In this document: one piece after another, positions 7,174 to 14,268 of the stretch
How positions within the stretch are numbered: position 1 is the stretch's first letter
Layout of the letters: every line of letters starts with the position of its first letter
Origin: Syntrophomonas_A sp050258735
Lineage (GTDB): Bacteria; Bacillota; Syntrophomonadia; Syntrophomonadales; Syntrophomonadaceae
DNA: 47,800 nt
Direction of reading: 5' to 3'
Assembly (NCBI GenBank): GCA_050258735.1
Contig: JBLMZJ010000094.1
Coordinates: 1 to 47,800, forward strand
Notes under the pieces: model-generated
Databases searched by the model: none
What the model saw: only the letters and a program-made list of their open reading frames with translations
Told to the model about the DNA's origin: nothing
Made by a program: the position numbers and the translations under genes

Positions 7174-7980
7174 TTGTCGCTGAATATAGGAGTGATCGGC
7201 TGCGGGAAGATGGCTCACGCCATTCTTACAGGCCTTATTACCCATCGGGAAAAATATAATAAATTTATGGTCTATGATGTCGACCCCGGCAGATGCCAGT
7301 TGTTTGAGCAGGATTTCTCTGCTGAAGTGACCAGTGCTAAAGCAGTAATTGCCAAAAGCGATCTGATCATCCTGGCGGTAAAGCCAGCTCAAATCGAGGT
7401 TGTGCTGACAGAGGTAGCCGGTATTATAACGGCAGATAAGATTATAGTATCCATTGCTGCCGGAATAAAAACCACGTCAATCGAGAAATGGATAACGGTG
7501 CATTGTCCTGTTATAAGGGTGATGCCTAATACCCCTGCGCTAGTCGGCAAAGGAATGACCGCCATATGTGCGGGAAAAAGAACTCAGGCCGAACAGGTGA
7601 GTATGGTCTTTGAACTCTTTGAAACCATTGGCAGTGTAGTAGTCATTAATGAGAAACATATGGATGCAGTTACTGCCATATCAGGTTGTGGCCCGGCATA
7701 TTTCTATCTTATTGCCGAAGTGATGGTCAATGCTGGTGTCAATGTAGGACTAGACGCAAATCTGGCTCGTCAACTGGTTTTAGAGACCATGCAGGGGAGC
7801 GTATCAACTATGATGTCTGCCGATCGTCATCCTGCTCAGCTCCGGGACGACGTGTGTTCACCAGGTGGTTCCACAATAACTGCCGTCAGGAAGCTAGAGG
7901 AAAACGGTATAAGAAAGGCTTTCTTTGATGCTGTTGAGGCTGCCTGGCGTCGGTCAATAGAATTGGGCATGGATAAATAA
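7174..7980 (+). CDS. proC: Pyrroline-5-carboxylate reductase
   Basis: ProC reduces 1-pyrroline-5-carboxylate to proline with NAD(P)H in the cytoplasm. The 268-residue protein has the N-terminal Rossmann motif (IGVIGCGKMAHAIL), the central VIRVMPNTPALVGKGMTA segment, and the C-terminal signature around residues 165-245 (SGCGPAYFYLIAEVMVNAGVNVGL, then SPGGSTITAVRKLEENGIRKAFFDAVEAA). The start is TTG at 7174, three bases after the sepF stop, with the ribosome site inside the end of sepF, so translation is probably coupled. In other Firmicutes proC is not always in this cluster. Confidence 0.95.
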   Translation: MSLNIGVIGCGKMAHAILTGLITHREKYNKFMVYDVDPGRCQLFEQDFSAEVTSAKAVIAKSDLIILAVKPAQIEVVLTEVAGIITADKIIVSIAAGIKTTSIEKWITVHCPVIRVMPNTPALVGKGMTAICAGKRTQAEQVSMVFELFETIGSVVVINEKHMDAVTAISGCGPAYFYLIAEVMVNAGVNVGLDANLARQLVLETMQGSVSTMMSADRHPAQLRDDVCSPGGSTITAVRKLEENGIRKAFFDAVEAAWRRSIELGMDK

Positions 7981-7998
7981 CTGAGGAGGCTGAATACT

Positions 7999-8253
7999 AT
8001 TTCTGTTCGTTATGTCTTATATATGGCCCTGGAAGTATTGAAATGGTTAGTAGTTGCAAGATGTCTGTTGTCATTTATTAGACACGATCCTTATCAGCCG
8101 ATTATTAAATTCATCTATGATATTACTGAACCAGTAATGGCACCGTTTCGGAGGCTGATACCAGCAGCGGGCCCTATAGACGTTTCGCCGATAGTTCTCT
8201 TTTTTGCCATACAGATATTACAGAGTTTTTTCCTACAATTTATAAGGTTTTGA
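7999..8253 (+). CDS. yggT: YggT/YlmG-family membrane protein
   Basis: The 84-residue protein has two membrane helices separated by the family loop with PxxxFxxxxxP-type residues (YDITEPVMAPFRRLIPAAGPIDVSPIVLFF). YggT proteins influence division or osmotic tolerance, but the mechanism is unclear. The first ATG (8023) lies far from any ribosome site and would remove part of the first helix. GGAGG at 7984-7988 points instead to an in-frame ATT at 7999, ten bases downstream, which gives the usual family N-terminus length. That is a rare start codon. It follows proC and precedes the U32 peptidase gene. Confidence 0.85.
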   Translation: MSVRYVLYMALEVLKWLVVARCLLSFIRHDPYQPIIKFIYDITEPVMAPFRRLIPAAGPIDVSPIVLFFAIQILQSFFLQFIRF

Positions 8254-8279
8254 TTATTGCAATAAGCAGGAGATTAGAC

Positions 8280-10184
8280 ATGGTGAATAACGGAATAGAA
8301 CTGCTGGCCCCTGCAGGTAAATGGGATGTAATGGAGGCAGTGGCCGGAGCAGGAGCAGATGCGGTTTATCTGGGCGGAAAGCGCTTCAACATGAGGATGC
8401 TGAAGCCCGATTTTAATTTTTCCGACCAGGAATTGAAGGATGCTGCTGATTTACTTCATCAAGACGGCAAGAAGATTTATGTTACTATTAATAACTTGTA
8501 CTATGAGCCAGAGATAAATCAACTCGAAGATTATATGAATTTTTTGCAGGAGATCAAGGTTGATGCGCTGATCATCCAGGATGTCGCTTTGATAAAGCTT
8601 CACCGGGAACTAGGTTTAAAGATCCCTCTGCATGCCAGTGTTCAGATGGGGATAGGCAGTTCTGAAGCGATAAAACTATTGCATAGTTGGGGAGTCGAGC
8701 GGGCTATTCTTTCCAAGAACCTTTCACTGGAGGAGATAAGGAGCATTTACCTGGCTACAGGTATGGACCTTGAGTATTTCGCGCATGGTGATTTATGCGT
8801 GTCCCATACCGGGCAGTGCTATATGAGCAGTTTTGCCGCGGATCAAGGCGGCAACCGTGGTTTATGCGTAAAACCATGCCGCTGGCCATATAAACTTGAG
8901 GGTACCGGATATTATGAAGAACCGCAATACTACCTTGCTCATAATGATCTGTGCCTATTTCATTTTGTGAAGCTCCTGAGGGAAGCTGGAGTAGTCTCCT
9001 TTAAGCTGGAGGGTCGCATGAGGGGCGCTGAATATCTGGCTCACCTGGTGTCCTGTTACCGCACAGCGTTGGACGGTTTGGAGGAAAAAACCAGTAAAAA
9101 TGAGATGGATGAGGCATACAAGAGATTGTATGATCTCCGTATAAGGGAATTTACCGCGGGAAATATACTATCCCGGGCCGGACTGGATGCTGTCGATCCC
9201 ACCGGAATGCGGGAACCGGTATTTATCAGCACTCCCTTTGCTTTGAACACCCTGAAGCCTGATGATTATATAGGTGATCAGGTTCAACCTGTCGATCAGA
9301 CAGCGGATCTCAGTGTAAAGATCGGAAGCCTGGAGATTATTCCTGGATTGCTGGCCGCCGGGGTAGGGACGATTATCCTCGGACTGGATGATATGCGCCA
9401 GGATGCGGTGGTATGGACCAATGACCGGATAAAAGACGCGATAGCAATGGTTGGGGAAGCGAAGACCCGAATAGTGGTGGAAACTCCCCGAATAGTAACT
9501 GAGCAGGATATGCCAGGTATCCGGAAACGGCTGGAAGGCCTTAAGGACATGCCTCTGGCAGCGGTCATGGTAAATGATTACGGTTCTCTCAGGGTAGCCC
9601 GGGAATTGGGATTAGTAGTTCAGGGCGGTTACGGCTTGAATATAACGAATTCTCTGGCTATGGCCTTTGAGCGGGATAACGGTCTTAAAATGATCACTAT
9701 GTCCCTGGAGCTCAATCAGGAAAGACTCGGACAGGCATTGGATAGTCCCAAAGCAGATCTGGAAATCATGGTACAGGGATCACTATGCGGAATGATAACA
9801 GATCAATGCATTCCACGTTTCAGCCATGGAGAAGAACCCGGCTTCTGCGCCAGCTATTGCATGTTTGATGAGTATAAACTGGTAGACCAATTCGAGCAGA
9901 AGTATCGCATCAGAAGCGATGAGAATTGCCGGAACTATATCTACTATCCCTATGATCTATGCATGATCAACCGTTTGCCAGGGTTGCTTGAATATGGAGT
10001 ACAGCATTTTCGCATCGAAGGACAGTTTTACAGTGATGAACTATTACTTGAAGTGGTGCGGATCTACCAGGCGGCTATCGATTCGATCATAAACGGGAAC
10101 GATGGTCTGAAGGAATATTATGAAGATCTGCTAAGTCTCTTTCCCGGAGGATTATGTTGTAATAATGCCGCCGACATTCGGTAG
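8280..10184 (+). CDS. Peptidase U32-family protein
   Basis: The 634-residue protein starts at an ATG with GCAGGAG upstream. Residues about 6-270 form the U32 TIM-barrel domain (ELLAPAGKWDVMEAVAGAGADAVYLGG...). The iron-sulfur/catalytic cysteine region GDLCVSHTGQCYMSSFA, NRGLCVKPCRWPY is present, as are a second half-domain and a C-terminal cysteine group (GSLCGMITDQC, PGFCASYC, NCRNYIYYPYDLCM). Members act as RNA-modifying hydroxylation factors (RlhA, TrhP) or collagenase-like proteins; the two-domain layout resembles the RNA-modification branch. It occupies the place where ylmH, an RNA-binding protein gene, is found in Bacillus. Confidence 0.88.
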   Translation: MVNNGIELLAPAGKWDVMEAVAGAGADAVYLGGKRFNMRMLKPDFNFSDQELKDAADLLHQDGKKIYVTINNLYYEPEINQLEDYMNFLQEIKVDALIIQDVALIKLHRELGLKIPLHASVQMGIGSSEAIKLLHSWGVERAILSKNLSLEEIRSIYLATGMDLEYFAHGDLCVSHTGQCYMSSFAADQGGNRGLCVKPCRWPYKLEGTGYYEEPQYYLAHNDLCLFHFVKLLREAGVVSFKLEGRMRGAEYLAHLVSCYRTALDGLEEKTSKNEMDEAYKRLYDLRIREFTAGNILSRAGLDAVDPTGMREPVFISTPFALNTLKPDDYIGDQVQPVDQTADLSVKIGSLEIIPGLLAAGVGTIILGLDDMRQDAVVWTNDRIKDAIAMVGEAKTRIVVETPRIVTEQDMPGIRKRLEGLKDMPLAAVMVNDYGSLRVARELGLVVQGGYGLNITNSLAMAFERDNGLKMITMSLELNQERLGQALDSPKADLEIMVQGSLCGMITDQCIPRFSHGEEPGFCASYCMFDEYKLVDQFEQKYRIRSDENCRNYIYYPYDLCMINRLPGLLEYGVQHFRIEGQFYSDELLLEVVRIYQAAIDSIINGNDGLKEYYEDLLSLFPGGLCCNNAADIR

Positions 10185-10242
10185 AAGTATACAGTACCGG
10201 TGATCGGGGAACTAAATACACAATATATGGGGAGGCTATTTC

Positions 10243-10740
10243 ATGATTACTGCAGGAGAGATCAGAAATCAGCAATTCGAAAAGTCATTGCGGGGCTATG
10301 ATACAGGACAGGTAAATAACTACCTGCTTCAAGTGGCCAATGATTATGAAAAGTTATATAGTGACGTTGCCACCCTGCGAGAAACGGTACAGAGGCTAGA
10401 GTATGAACTTCAAAAATATCGCAGGATCGAAGAGACTATGAACAACAGCCTGATCCTGGCCCAACAGACCGCCGATGAACTGAAAACCAACGCCCGCCAT
10501 GAATCAACTCTTATCCTGCAGCAATCCAAGGGCAAGATCGCCGAGGTTTTTATGGTCTATCAGGAACTTATCAAGCGTATGGGGGTCTACAGCTCAGAGA
10601 TGAAGGCCCAGATCGCTGCTCAGATGGAAATGATGGAAAAAAACCAGAAGAGGATAGATGAATTGAGTGACTTCTTCTTCGGCCGCGACCTGAAGGAGAT
10701 TTTGGAGAGACTTGAATCGATAAGCCTCAAGGAAGAATAG
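10243..10740 (+). CDS. divIVA: DivIVA-family septum/pole scaffold protein
   Basis: DivIVA recognises negatively curved membrane and recruits division and polarity factors. The 165-residue protein begins with the conserved DivIVA lipid-binding domain (ITAGEIRNQQFEKSLRGYDTGQVNNYL) and continues as a long coiled coil from about residue 25 to 150. GGGGAGG lies upstream of the ATG. It is followed after one base by yggU. In many Firmicutes divIVA is just before ileS; here four other genes separate them. Confidence 0.93.
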   Translation: MITAGEIRNQQFEKSLRGYDTGQVNNYLLQVANDYEKLYSDVATLRETVQRLEYELQKYRRIEETMNNSLILAQQTADELKTNARHESTLILQQSKGKIAEVFMVYQELIKRMGVYSSEMKAQIAAQMEMMEKNQKRIDELSDFFFGRDLKEILERLESISLKEE

Positions 10741-10741
10741 G

Positions 10742-11029
10742 ATGCTGAATATCAAGGAAAACGCTGAAGAAATAACCGTGGAAATAAAGGTACAACCGCG
10801 GGCCTCCCGTAATCAGATAGTGGGTGAGCAGGGTGGTGTACTTAAGATCAAACTCACAGCTCCTCCGGTGGAAGGGGAAGCCAATCAAGCCCTGGTGGAT
10901 TATCTGGCCTCGGTCCTGGATACCCCCCGCCGTAATATAATACTTTTAAAAGGAGAAACTTCACGCAACAAGATTATAGCAATCAAAGGGATGACGCAGG
11001 AAGCATTTCTGCAGAGGATAGGGCAATAA
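10742..11029 (+). CDS. yggU: DUF167/YggU-family protein
   Basis: The 95-residue protein matches the YggU family throughout: EITVEIKVQPRASRNQIVGEQGGVLKIKLTAPPVEGEANQALVDYLA, then LLKGETSRNKII. The fold is known, the function is not. It begins two bases after the divIVA stop codon and is the last gene before a terminator. Confidence 0.92.
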   Translation: MLNIKENAEEITVEIKVQPRASRNQIVGEQGGVLKIKLTAPPVEGEANQALVDYLASVLDTPRRNIILLKGETSRNKIIAIKGMTQEAFLQRIGQ

Positions 11030-11032
11030 CTG

Positions 11033-11066
11033 GAAGCAGGTGATGATGGTATCTGCTTCTTTTTAT
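11033..11066 (+). terminator. Terminator after yggU
   Basis: GAAGCAG (11033-11039), a 13-base loop and CTGCTTC (11053-11059) are followed by TTTTTATTTT. It lies just after the yggU stop and before the convergent permease gene. Confidence 0.75.
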
Positions 11067-11075
11067 TTTCTGCAA

Positions 11076-11969
11076 TTATCCCAGCTGCTGGACTGCTGGT
11101 TCCTGGTCTTTACGGGTTATTACGGAAATCAGCATGGAGAGCAGGATGATAGCTGCGCCGACATAAGCCCGGACAGTTAGTGTTTCTCCTATCCAGAGAT
11201 AAGCGGCCACAGCCGCAAAAACAGGCTCAGTGGTCAGGACAACAGCAAAGCGGGTAGGGGTGCTGTACTTTTGCAGCGCGTTCATCAGCAAAAACGCCAG
11301 GGAAGTGGCGAAAAGTGAAGTTATGAGGACTGCGCTGGCGACGGTCATGGTCAGCCGCCCTGGCCAAGACTCAGCACCGCTGCCGATGATAAGTGAAAGG
11401 ATAGCCACGAATAATATCTGTACTGAAGTTATAGCAACCGCATTGTGCTGGTGGGAGTAACGGTCAACAAAAATCATGTGCAGGGCAAAACCAACGGCAC
11501 CGATAAGCACCAGAACATCGCCATGGGAAAGGGAAAGATCGTTGTTCGGAAAAGACATAAGAAACAGGCCCAAAAGTGCACCGAGTACGGTAAGGACAGT
11601 CCTCAGCTCGGGCCTTTTTCGATTGATCAGGGCATATAGGATAGGTACCATCACTACACTCGTTCCCGTAATAAAAGCAGCATTGGATGAGGTAGTGTAC
11701 TTGAGGCCAACGGTCTGACCTGAATAGCCGATAAAAAGAAAGAAACCCATAAGGCAGCCATACCATAGCGTCGCAGGACTAATGGTTCTTATATTGTTCC
11801 AGGCCAGGGTAATCAGGAGGATAAAAGCAAGAGTAAAACGCAGGGTCAGAAACATAAAGGGCCCGATATCGCTGAGAGCGTCCTTGGTGACAACAAAGAC
11901 AGCCCCCCAGATAAAGGACACAACTATCATACTTAATTCTGCTGACGATCGCCTGTTAAAGCCGCCCAC
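11076..11969 (-). CDS. EamA/DMT-superfamily permease
   Basis: The 297-residue integral membrane protein has about ten hydrophobic helices arranged as two EamA repeats. Typical motifs are FIWGAVFVVTKDAL near the N-terminus, LRFTLAFILL, the TSSNAAFITGTSVVMVPILYAL segment, and in the second half LLMNALQKYSTPTRFAVVLTTEPVFAAVAAYLWIGE. Drug/metabolite transporters of this kind export amino acids or metabolites; the substrate cannot be told. The start is GTG at 11969, close to the divergent nth gene. It is transcribed alone and convergent with yggU. Confidence 0.9.
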   Translation of the reverse strand: MGGFNRRSSAELSMIVVSFIWGAVFVVTKDALSDIGPFMFLTLRFTLAFILLITLAWNNIRTISPATLWYGCLMGFFLFIGYSGQTVGLKYTTSSNAAFITGTSVVMVPILYALINRKRPELRTVLTVLGALLGLFLMSFPNNDLSLSHGDVLVLIGAVGFALHMIFVDRYSHQHNAVAITSVQILFVAILSLIIGSGAESWPGRLTMTVASAVLITSLFATSLAFLLMNALQKYSTPTRFAVVLTTEPVFAAVAAYLWIGETLTVRAYVGAAIILLSMLISVITRKDQEPAVQQLG

Positions 11970-12017
11970 ATTATGACCCCGCTATCTTTGCCTGTTAAGA
12001 TAGCTTATATTAAAAAC

Positions 12018-12665
12018 ATGGATATTATTTATGATGATCACAAAAAGAATAAAGCTACCAGGATTCTGGACCAGTTGTCCATGCTCTATCCCGAAGCAGG
12101 GACCCGATTGGTATTTAGCAGCATTTTCGAATTGTTGGTAGCTGTGGTACTTTCAGCACAGAGTACTGATGAGCAGGTAAACCGCGTAACTGCCAATTTG
12201 TTCAAGGTAGCTGATACACCTTCTAAAATGGCAAGCCTAGAACTGGCCGAATTGGAGGACCTGATAAGAGGAGTTGGTATATATAGGAACAAAGCCCGTC
12301 ACCTGAAAGATATGGTCATGATGCTGGTAGAACGATATGCGGGTCGGGTTCCGGATAGTTTTGAGGAATTGATGAAACTGCCCGGTGTCGGCCGCAAGAG
12401 CGCCAATGTCGTTATGGCCGTAGGCTTCAATAGCCCCGGTCTGGGTGTGGATACCCATGTCCAGCGGGTGGCTTACCGGACTGGATTGGTCAGCGGCAAG
12501 CGCAACGAAACCAGTGAATTGGAGCTGAAAAAGCAGATCCCCCCGGAAAGGTGGGGGGAAGCGCATCATTTATTGATCTATCATGGACGTAATACCTGTA
12601 AATCACGCAAACCCGACTGTAGAAATTGCGTTTTGGAAGATGACTGTTCTAAACGTATGGACTGA
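12018..12665 (+). CDS. nth: Endonuclease III
   Basis: Nth is a bifunctional DNA glycosylase/AP lyase for oxidised pyrimidines. The 215 residues include the FELLVAVVLSAQSTDEQVN region, the helix-hairpin-helix LPGVGRKSANVV with catalytic Lys, the catalytic Asp in VDTHVQRVAYRTG, and the [4Fe-4S] motif Cys-x6-Cys-x2-Cys-x5-Cys at the C-terminus. An upstream in-frame ATG (11973) would add 15 residues unlike the family, so 12018 is preferred. Neither start has a clear ribosome site. The gene diverges from the EamA permease and ends at a strong hairpin. Confidence 0.95.
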   Translation: MDIIYDDHKKNKATRILDQLSMLYPEAGTRLVFSSIFELLVAVVLSAQSTDEQVNRVTANLFKVADTPSKMASLELAELEDLIRGVGIYRNKARHLKDMVMMLVERYAGRVPDSFEELMKLPGVGRKSANVVMAVGFNSPGLGVDTHVQRVAYRTGLVSGKRNETSELELKKQIPPERWGEAHHLLIYHGRNTCKSRKPDCRNCVLEDDCSKRMD

Positions 12666-12710
12666 ATACATTGATGCATTATAATTTTAAGATATCAATC
12701 ATTAAAGCAA

Positions 12711-12752
12711 GAAGGTCAGGGTGTTAATTTACCCTAACCTTCCTTACTTTTT
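12711..12752 (+). terminator. Terminator after nth
   Basis: GAAGGT-c-AGGGT, an eight-base loop, then ACCCT-a-ACCTTC form an 11-bp stem with one mismatch, followed by CTTACTTTTT. The convergent chemoreceptor gene ends 13 bases beyond, so the stem may serve both. Confidence 0.8.
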
Positions 12753-12764
12753 GCCGGTATGAGT

Positions 12765-14042
12765 TTATATCGTAAAGGTTTTGAGATTGGTCTGGATACC
12801 TTCGACCTCACCATGAAGGCTGCTTATCTGTCCGGCGATACCTTTGAGAGCGACCTCCTGCTGCTCGGATAACGCGCTGACCTGACCGGATGCAATTGCT
12901 GTCTCCTGGGCAATGGCGGCAACGGTCTTGACCTGTTGCACCAATTGCTCGGTAGAGGCGGACATCTCTTCGGTAGCAGCCGAAATTTCCTGGATCTCAT
13001 CATTTATTTTGGATACGGAATTGACTATGATACCGAATATGGTACCCGTGGCGCTGATGGCCTCAGCTTGTTCCTGATAGGCATTCTTGGTGCTGTCCAT
13101 ATCATTGACCAGTTGAGTAGTATTGACCTGCATCTGTTTGATGAGGGCTGCAATCTCCTGGGCAGAAAGGGCTGATTGTTCGGCCAGCTTTCTGACCTCT
13201 TCCGCAACTACCGCGAATCCCCGGCCGTGTTCCCCGGCACGGGCCGCCTCGATAGCTGCATTCAAAGCAAGAAGATTGGTCTGGTCAGCTATACTGCTGA
13301 TAACCTCTACTATTTGTTCGATCTTCGATGAATTATGGTTGAGCAGTTCAACGGCATTGCCAACTGCTTCTATGGCCGTGTAGCTGGCCTCCATTTTATG
13401 ATTCTGAGTGTCTACCACATCGACACCGTCCTTGATGGCGTTCTGGGTAGTTACCGAGAGTTCCACACTCTTCTGGGTATTCAGGGCTACATTATTGATG
13501 GCGGCAGCCAGGTCGATTATCATATCGGTTATGCTGTTGGAAGATTGGGCTTGTGACTCGGCACCGGAAGCTATCTGCATCATGGCGGCAGCTATCTCCT
13601 GGGCGGCATCGCTGCTCTGTTGCGTGACAGCCACCAGGTTTTCGGATGATTCTACGATTTGATTGGATACATGGTTGGTTTGACCGATAAGCTCGCGCAG
13701 GCGGGTGGCCATCTGGTTCAGGTTATTAGCGATCATCTTCATGAATCCTTCATCGATCCCGGTCAGTTGTTTGGTAAGATCACCTTCTGATACATCATTG
13801 GCGAAATCTGCGATCGTTACGGCGGGGTCAACGAATTCATGGACATTTTTTAGAGATGAAAAGAGGCCGATAAAGCATCCGCCCACCCCGGCAAGGATGG
13901 AGCAAAAAGCGATCGGGTTGAAAGTGCCTATATGCGGCAAACCCAGGCCGATCAGGAGACCCAGTATAGCTGCTCCGATTCCGGAACGAGTAATAACTTT
14001 GATAGTCATGCTCCTTTTTTTATCTGTATTATTGCTTGCCAC
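12765..14042 (-). CDS. Methyl-accepting chemotaxis protein without external sensor domain
   Basis: The 425-residue chemoreceptor has two closely spaced hydrophobic helices (residues about 17-35 and 42-62) joined by a very short loop. A HAMP-like linker and a long helical signalling domain follow, with the conserved hairpin tip EVISSIADQTNLLALNAAIEAARAGEHGRGFAVVAEEVRKLAEQS. There is almost no room for an external ligand domain, so it probably senses membrane state, an internal signal or a partner protein. The GTG start at 14042 has a GGGGGG sequence eight bases upstream; an internal ATG at codon 12 has its AGGAG too close. It is transcribed alone, divergent from ileS. Confidence 0.93.
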   Translation of the reverse strand: MASNNTDKKRSMTIKVITRSGIGAAILGLLIGLGLPHIGTFNPIAFCSILAGVGGCFIGLFSSLKNVHEFVDPAVTIADFANDVSEGDLTKQLTGIDEGFMKMIANNLNQMATRLRELIGQTNHVSNQIVESSENLVAVTQQSSDAAQEIAAAMMQIASGAESQAQSSNSITDMIIDLAAAINNVALNTQKSVELSVTTQNAIKDGVDVVDTQNHKMEASYTAIEAVGNAVELLNHNSSKIEQIVEVISSIADQTNLLALNAAIEAARAGEHGRGFAVVAEEVRKLAEQSALSAQEIAALIKQMQVNTTQLVNDMDSTKNAYQEQAEAISATGTIFGIIVNSVSKINDEIQEISAATEEMSASTEQLVQQVKTVAAIAQETAIASGQVSALSEQQEVALKGIAGQISSLHGEVEGIQTNLKTFTI

Positions 14043-14146
14043 CTACATATCCCCCCAAATATAATATCTTTCTATAAAACTATATTATAATGTAACTTCG
14101 CCAGAACCTTACATATTCCTTCTAATCGTAGAATAATTTATTCTCC

Positions 14147-14175
14147 TTGCTGCATAAAGTATATGTTAATATAAT
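14147..14175 (+). promoter_or_regulatory. Promoter upstream of ileS
   Basis: TTGCTG (14147-14152), a 17-base spacer and a perfect TATAAT (14170-14175) lie about 94 bases upstream of ileS. No T-box leader sequence is recognisable between it and the gene. Confidence 0.5.
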
Positions 14176-14268
14176 TCTGGGTAGAATCGATTAATCATTA
14201 TTTCCGATTTTATTGATATTTTGCCTGATCTTGATCGGGATAAACTAAACAAAAAGGTGGTTAAAGTA

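Noticed and set aside
13025..13662. Several open frames on the plus strand opposite the chemoreceptor
   Set aside because: They are shadows of the helical signalling domain, with no starts or domains.
14043..14268. T-box leader upstream of ileS
   Set aside because: No T-box sequence or antiterminator/terminator pair is visible in this gap.
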